Source: Pacificoceanicola sp049341065 | Lineage (GTDB): Bacteria > Pseudomonadota > Alphaproteobacteria > Rhodobacterales > Rhodobacteraceae | Reading direction: 5' to 3' | Assembly (NCBI RefSeq): GCF_049341065.1 | Contig: NZ_JBMPIX010000003.1 | Span: forward strand, 1 to 64,000 | Length of the DNA: 64,000 nucleotides | In this document: positions 61,440 through 64,000 of the stretch, one piece after another | Numbering within the stretch: position 1 is the stretch's first letter | Layout of the letters: the number at the start of each line of letters is the position of its first letter | Program-made: the position numbers and the translations under genes | Notes under the pieces: generated by a model | What the model was told of the DNA's origin: nothing | Seen by the model: the letters and a program-made list of their open reading frames with translations, nothing else | Databases searched by the model: none

Positions 61440-62744
61440 TCAGCCCGGCTGTGCAGGGGCGAAAAGCAGACTGAGAAAGTCGCTTGCGGGCCGGGTTTCC
61501 AGAGTGTCGATGACCTGTGAAATCTGCGCGGCCCTTGCGCGGCCGAGCACAGGATCGGCCAATGCATGGAACTTGTCGTGCAACTCGGTCTGGGTCGGCG
61601 GCGCGTCCGGATCCCAGCGCGGTTGCATCCAATCGCTTTCGACCATCCCTCCGGTTCGCATAAAAAGCCGAACGCGCGCCAGCCTCGTGCCCGGAAACAC
61701 CGCGTTGGCCTTGTCGCTTTCGATCATCCGCAATCCTTGGCTGAGGCGCAGAACCTCGGGGTCGTGTAACGTGGTGCCGTCCAAATCCTGCGGGTCCAGC
61801 GTGCCGCGCACCAAGGCAACCGCGCAGGGGAATGAGGTGGAATATTGCGCCTCTTCCGTGGTTTGCGGGGTTGCGGTGGCAAGGCGCAGCGCCTCGTGAA
61901 AGCTGTCGACCTCGATCCGGTCGACCTGATCGGCGCTCAGCCTATGTTGGGCGCGCAGCGCCAGCACGGCTTCGACCGGGGCCTGCGCCCAGCGGCAGAC
62001 GGGATAGGGTTTGAAATACTGCTGAAGGATCAGCCAATCCTGTCCCAAACCGCCCCAGAACGCCGGGGCCTGCTCTACGATCAGAGCGGGCGCGCCGGTA
62101 AAGCTGCGCCGCGCAAGTTGTGCTGCCGAGACCCCCGCCATGGCGCCAAAGCCTGACCCGTCCTTGAGCATGGTCGGCCAGTCGATGCAGCGCATCATCT
62201 GGCTGCGCGGCCCGTGGTATTCGGCGATGCCAAGGGCCTGCCGGGTCTGATCCGGGCTCAGAGCCATCAATCGCGCGCCAGCCGCCGCCGCCGTCACCGC
62301 GCCCCAACTGCCCGAGGTGTGATAGTCCGGCGCCGTCGCGTGTTGCGCCGCCGCGGCGCGTGCGCCGACTTCGTAGCCCATGGTCAGGGTCGCCAGAAAC
62401 TCCGCGCCCGAGGCTTGGCCGCCCAGCACCAGCAGCGCGGGCAACAGCGGGCAGCCGATATGCCCCTTCGCGGGGTTATACCCATCGTGGCCGTCAAGGC
62501 TGTCGATGGTCATGCCGGCGGCCATGGCAGTTGCGGCAGGGGCGGCAGACCGGGCGTCAAACAGCATGGGGGACAGGCCGGGCAGATCCTCGGCGGCATG
62601 ATCGCGGATGATCTGGCTGAGGCGGGTTTGTGAGCCTGCCGCAGCCACCCCGATCAGATCACGCAGGCAGGATTTGACTTGCCTGCGCGGCGCCTCGGGG
62701 ATGTCCTGCCAGCGCAGGGCGTGGATGAACTCCAGTGGTTCCAT
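61440..62744 (-). CDS. MmgE/PrpD family protein
   Basis: This 434-residue member of the MmgE/PrpD fold contains 2-methylcitrate dehydratases, iminodisuccinate epimerases and many unassigned enzymes. Family segments are SLDGHDGYNPAKGHIGCPLLPALL and DYHTSGSWGAVTAAAA. The methylcitrate cycle partners (prpB, prpC) are not here, so its substrate is open. It is convergent with the HAD gene and divergent from the DegT-family aminotransferase. Confidence 0.9.
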   Translation of the reverse strand: MEPLEFIHALRWQDIPEAPRRQVKSCLRDLIGVAAAGSQTRLSQIIRDHAAEDLPGLSPMLFDARSAAPAATAMAAGMTIDSLDGHDGYNPAKGHIGCPLLPALLVLGGQASGAEFLATLTMGYEVGARAAAAQHATAPDYHTSGSWGAVTAAAAGARLMALSPDQTRQALGIAEYHGPRSQMMRCIDWPTMLKDGSGFGAMAGVSAAQLARRSFTGAPALIVEQAPAFWGGLGQDWLILQQYFKPYPVCRWAQAPVEAVLALRAQHRLSADQVDRIEVDSFHEALRLATATPQTTEEAQYSTSFPCAVALVRGTLDPQDLDGTTLHDPEVLRLSQGLRMIESDKANAVFPGTRLARVRLFMRTGGMVESDWMQPRWDPDAPPTQTELHDKFHALADPVLGRARAAQISQVIDTLETRPASDFLSLLFAPAQPG

Positions 62745-62848
62745 GTGCCCAGTCTTCGGGGTTCCACCCGCCGATTCTGTCCTAATCGCGACTTGCCGCG
62801 CCGTGGATGTGGATTGACCTGCGGCGCGCAGGACGCCATGAAACCGGT

Positions 62849-64000
62849 ATGAGCACGCGTTTCACCGGCACATTCACCCAACAAGAGCCGATCCCCGAAG
62901 ACGGGATCGAGGCCGCCTTGGCGGTCCTTCGTCACGGCCGGTTGCACCGCTATAACACCGCAGCCGGAGAGCTTTCGGAAACCGCTTTGCTGGAGCAGGA
63001 GTTCGCCGGTTTCACCGGGGCGAAATACGCGCTTGCGGTGGCATCGGGCGGCTATGCTCTGGGCTGCGCGCTTCGGGCTGTCGGGGTAAAGCCGGGCGAC
63101 AAGGTGCTGACCAATGCCTTTACCCTCGCACCGGTGCCGGGGGCGATTGCTGCCCTTGGGGCGCAACCTGTCTTTGTTGGCGTGACCGAGGGGCTGGTGA
63201 TTGATCTTGAGGATCTGGAGGCCAAGGCCGATCAGGCAAATGTCCTGATGCTGTCGCATATGCGCGGGCACCTGTGCGACATGGATCGACTGATGGCGAT
63301 CTGCACGGCGCATGGGGTGACGGTGATCGAGGATTGCGCGCATACCATGGGCGCCGAATGGAACGGCACCCCGTCAGGGCGCTTTGGCGCCGTGGGGTGT
63401 TTTTCGACGCAGACTTACAAGCATATCAACTCGGGCGAGGGCGGTTTTCTGATCACCGACGATGCGGAGATCGCGGCGCGGGCGGTGATGTTGTCGGGGT
63501 CGTATATGCTGTATGAACGCCACCTTGCGGCGCCGGGGCCCGAGGTGTTCGAGCAAATCAAATACGACACGCCCAATGTCTCTGGGCGGATGGACAACCT
63601 GCGCGCGGCGATCCTGCGGCCGCAGTTGCGCGCATTGCCAGAGCAAGCGGTGCGCTGGAACGCGCGGTTTCATACGGTCGAAGACGGGCTGCGCGGCACC
63701 CCCGGTCTGACGCTGATCGACCGCGATGCGCGCGGGCGCTTTGTCGGATCGTCGATCCAGTTCCTGTTGCTCGACTGGGCCGCTGACAAGGTGCAAGAGG
63801 TCCTGCGCCGCTGCGCCGCGCGCGGGGTCGAACTCAAGTGGTTCGGCGGGTCCGAGCCAAGCGGCTTTACCTCTCGCTATGACAGTTGGCGCTATGCGCC
63901 CAGCCAGCCGATGCCGCAAAGCGACCGTATCTTGCGCGGCATCGTCGACATGCGTTTGCCTCTGACCTTCAGTCTTGAGGATTGCGCGCTGATCGCCAGC
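62849..64000 (+). CDS. DegT/DnrJ/EryC1/StrS family aminotransferase (partial, runs off the window)
   Basis: At least 384 codons of a PLP-dependent sugar aminotransferase-like protein are present, and the C-terminus lies beyond the right edge. PLP-binding Asp lies near residue 162 (IEDCAHTMGAEW) and the internal aldimine Lys near residue 191 (TYKHINSGEGGFL). These enzymes make amino-sugars for surface polysaccharides or antibiotics, but some act on other substrates, and the neighbours do not decide. The ATG at 62849 is the first in frame after a stop; only a weak ribosome-binding site is visible. Confidence 0.85.
   Translation, partial: MSTRFTGTFTQQEPIPEDGIEAALAVLRHGRLHRYNTAAGELSETALLEQEFAGFTGAKYALAVASGGYALGCALRAVGVKPGDKVLTNAFTLAPVPGAIAALGAQPVFVGVTEGLVIDLEDLEAKADQANVLMLSHMRGHLCDMDRLMAICTAHGVTVIEDCAHTMGAEWNGTPSGRFGAVGCFSTQTYKHINSGEGGFLITDDAEIAARAVMLSGSYMLYERHLAAPGPEVFEQIKYDTPNVSGRMDNLRAAILRPQLRALPEQAVRWNARFHTVEDGLRGTPGLTLIDRDARGRFVGSSIQFLLLDWAADKVQEVLRRCAARGVELKWFGGSEPSGFTSRYDSWRYAPSQPMPQSDRILRGIVDMRLPLTFSLEDCALIAS

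Overview
The window is chromosomal DNA of an alphaproteobacterium, almost certainly a member of the Rhodobacterales (Roseobacter group). Three things point there: a near-complete RcGTA-type gene transfer agent cluster in canonical order; a pyruvate dehydrogenase operon whose E1-beta subunit carries its own lipoyl domain; and an lptF-lptG-lptD-surA-pdxA-rsmA outer-membrane/ribosome operon. Base composition is GC-rich and codon use is uniform, except in an AT-richer insertion remnant at 28.26-29.06 kb. No rRNA, tRNA or CRISPR array was seen.

Layout. 0-6 kb: an iron-binding ABC transporter protein behind two tandem iron-box-like operators, mazG, two tandem M20 amidohydrolases and an agmatinase-type ureohydrolase. 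The ureohydrolase ribosome-binding site lies inside a perfect 16-bp hairpin whose loop is G-quadruplex-forming on the template strand. 6-9.3 kb: DUF1499, prfA, prmC and a DUF4167 protein, ending at a good terminator. 9.4-16.9 kb (minus): lptF, lptG, lptD, surA and pdxA are linked by four successive 4-base stop/start overlaps; rsmA follows after a 60-base repeat element. 17-26 kb: pepA-holC, an aspartic protease, MarC, an ABC-F ATPase, ndk and a minus-strand group (aminotransferase, PEP mutase-like enzyme, TfoX C-terminal protein, Pmp3-type peptide, DUF4112).

26.1-41.25 kb: the gene transfer agent cluster (g1, g2, g3, g3.5, g4-g10, g10.1, g11-g15 and a coupled 96-residue gene). Every structural gene reads through except g3, the portal. 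About 100 codons near its start are missing and an IS110-family remnant, itself lacking its C-terminal half, sits in their place. The particle is therefore predicted not to package DNA although the rest of the cluster looks intact, which suggests fairly recent inactivation.

41.3-47.5 kb: a DksA/TraR protein, cysE, and the pyruvate dehydrogenase operon (pdhA, a secreted protein of unknown function, pdhB, a small unknown gene, pdhC), with ftsB upstream. 47.7-57 kb: a lipoprotein hydrolase, pgk, cytoplasmic and exported cyclophilins, a GNAT protein, tyrS, anmK, moaA and a lipoprotein. 56.7-64 kb: a glmU-glmS-alkD-like operon, a HAD phosphatase, an MmgE/PrpD protein and a DegT-family aminotransferase cut by the window end.

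The most interesting points are the decaying transfer agent, the hairpin plus G-quadruplex leader at 4.9 kb, the exported protein inside the PDH operon, and a modular intergenic repeat at 10.2, 22.3 and 55.0 kb.
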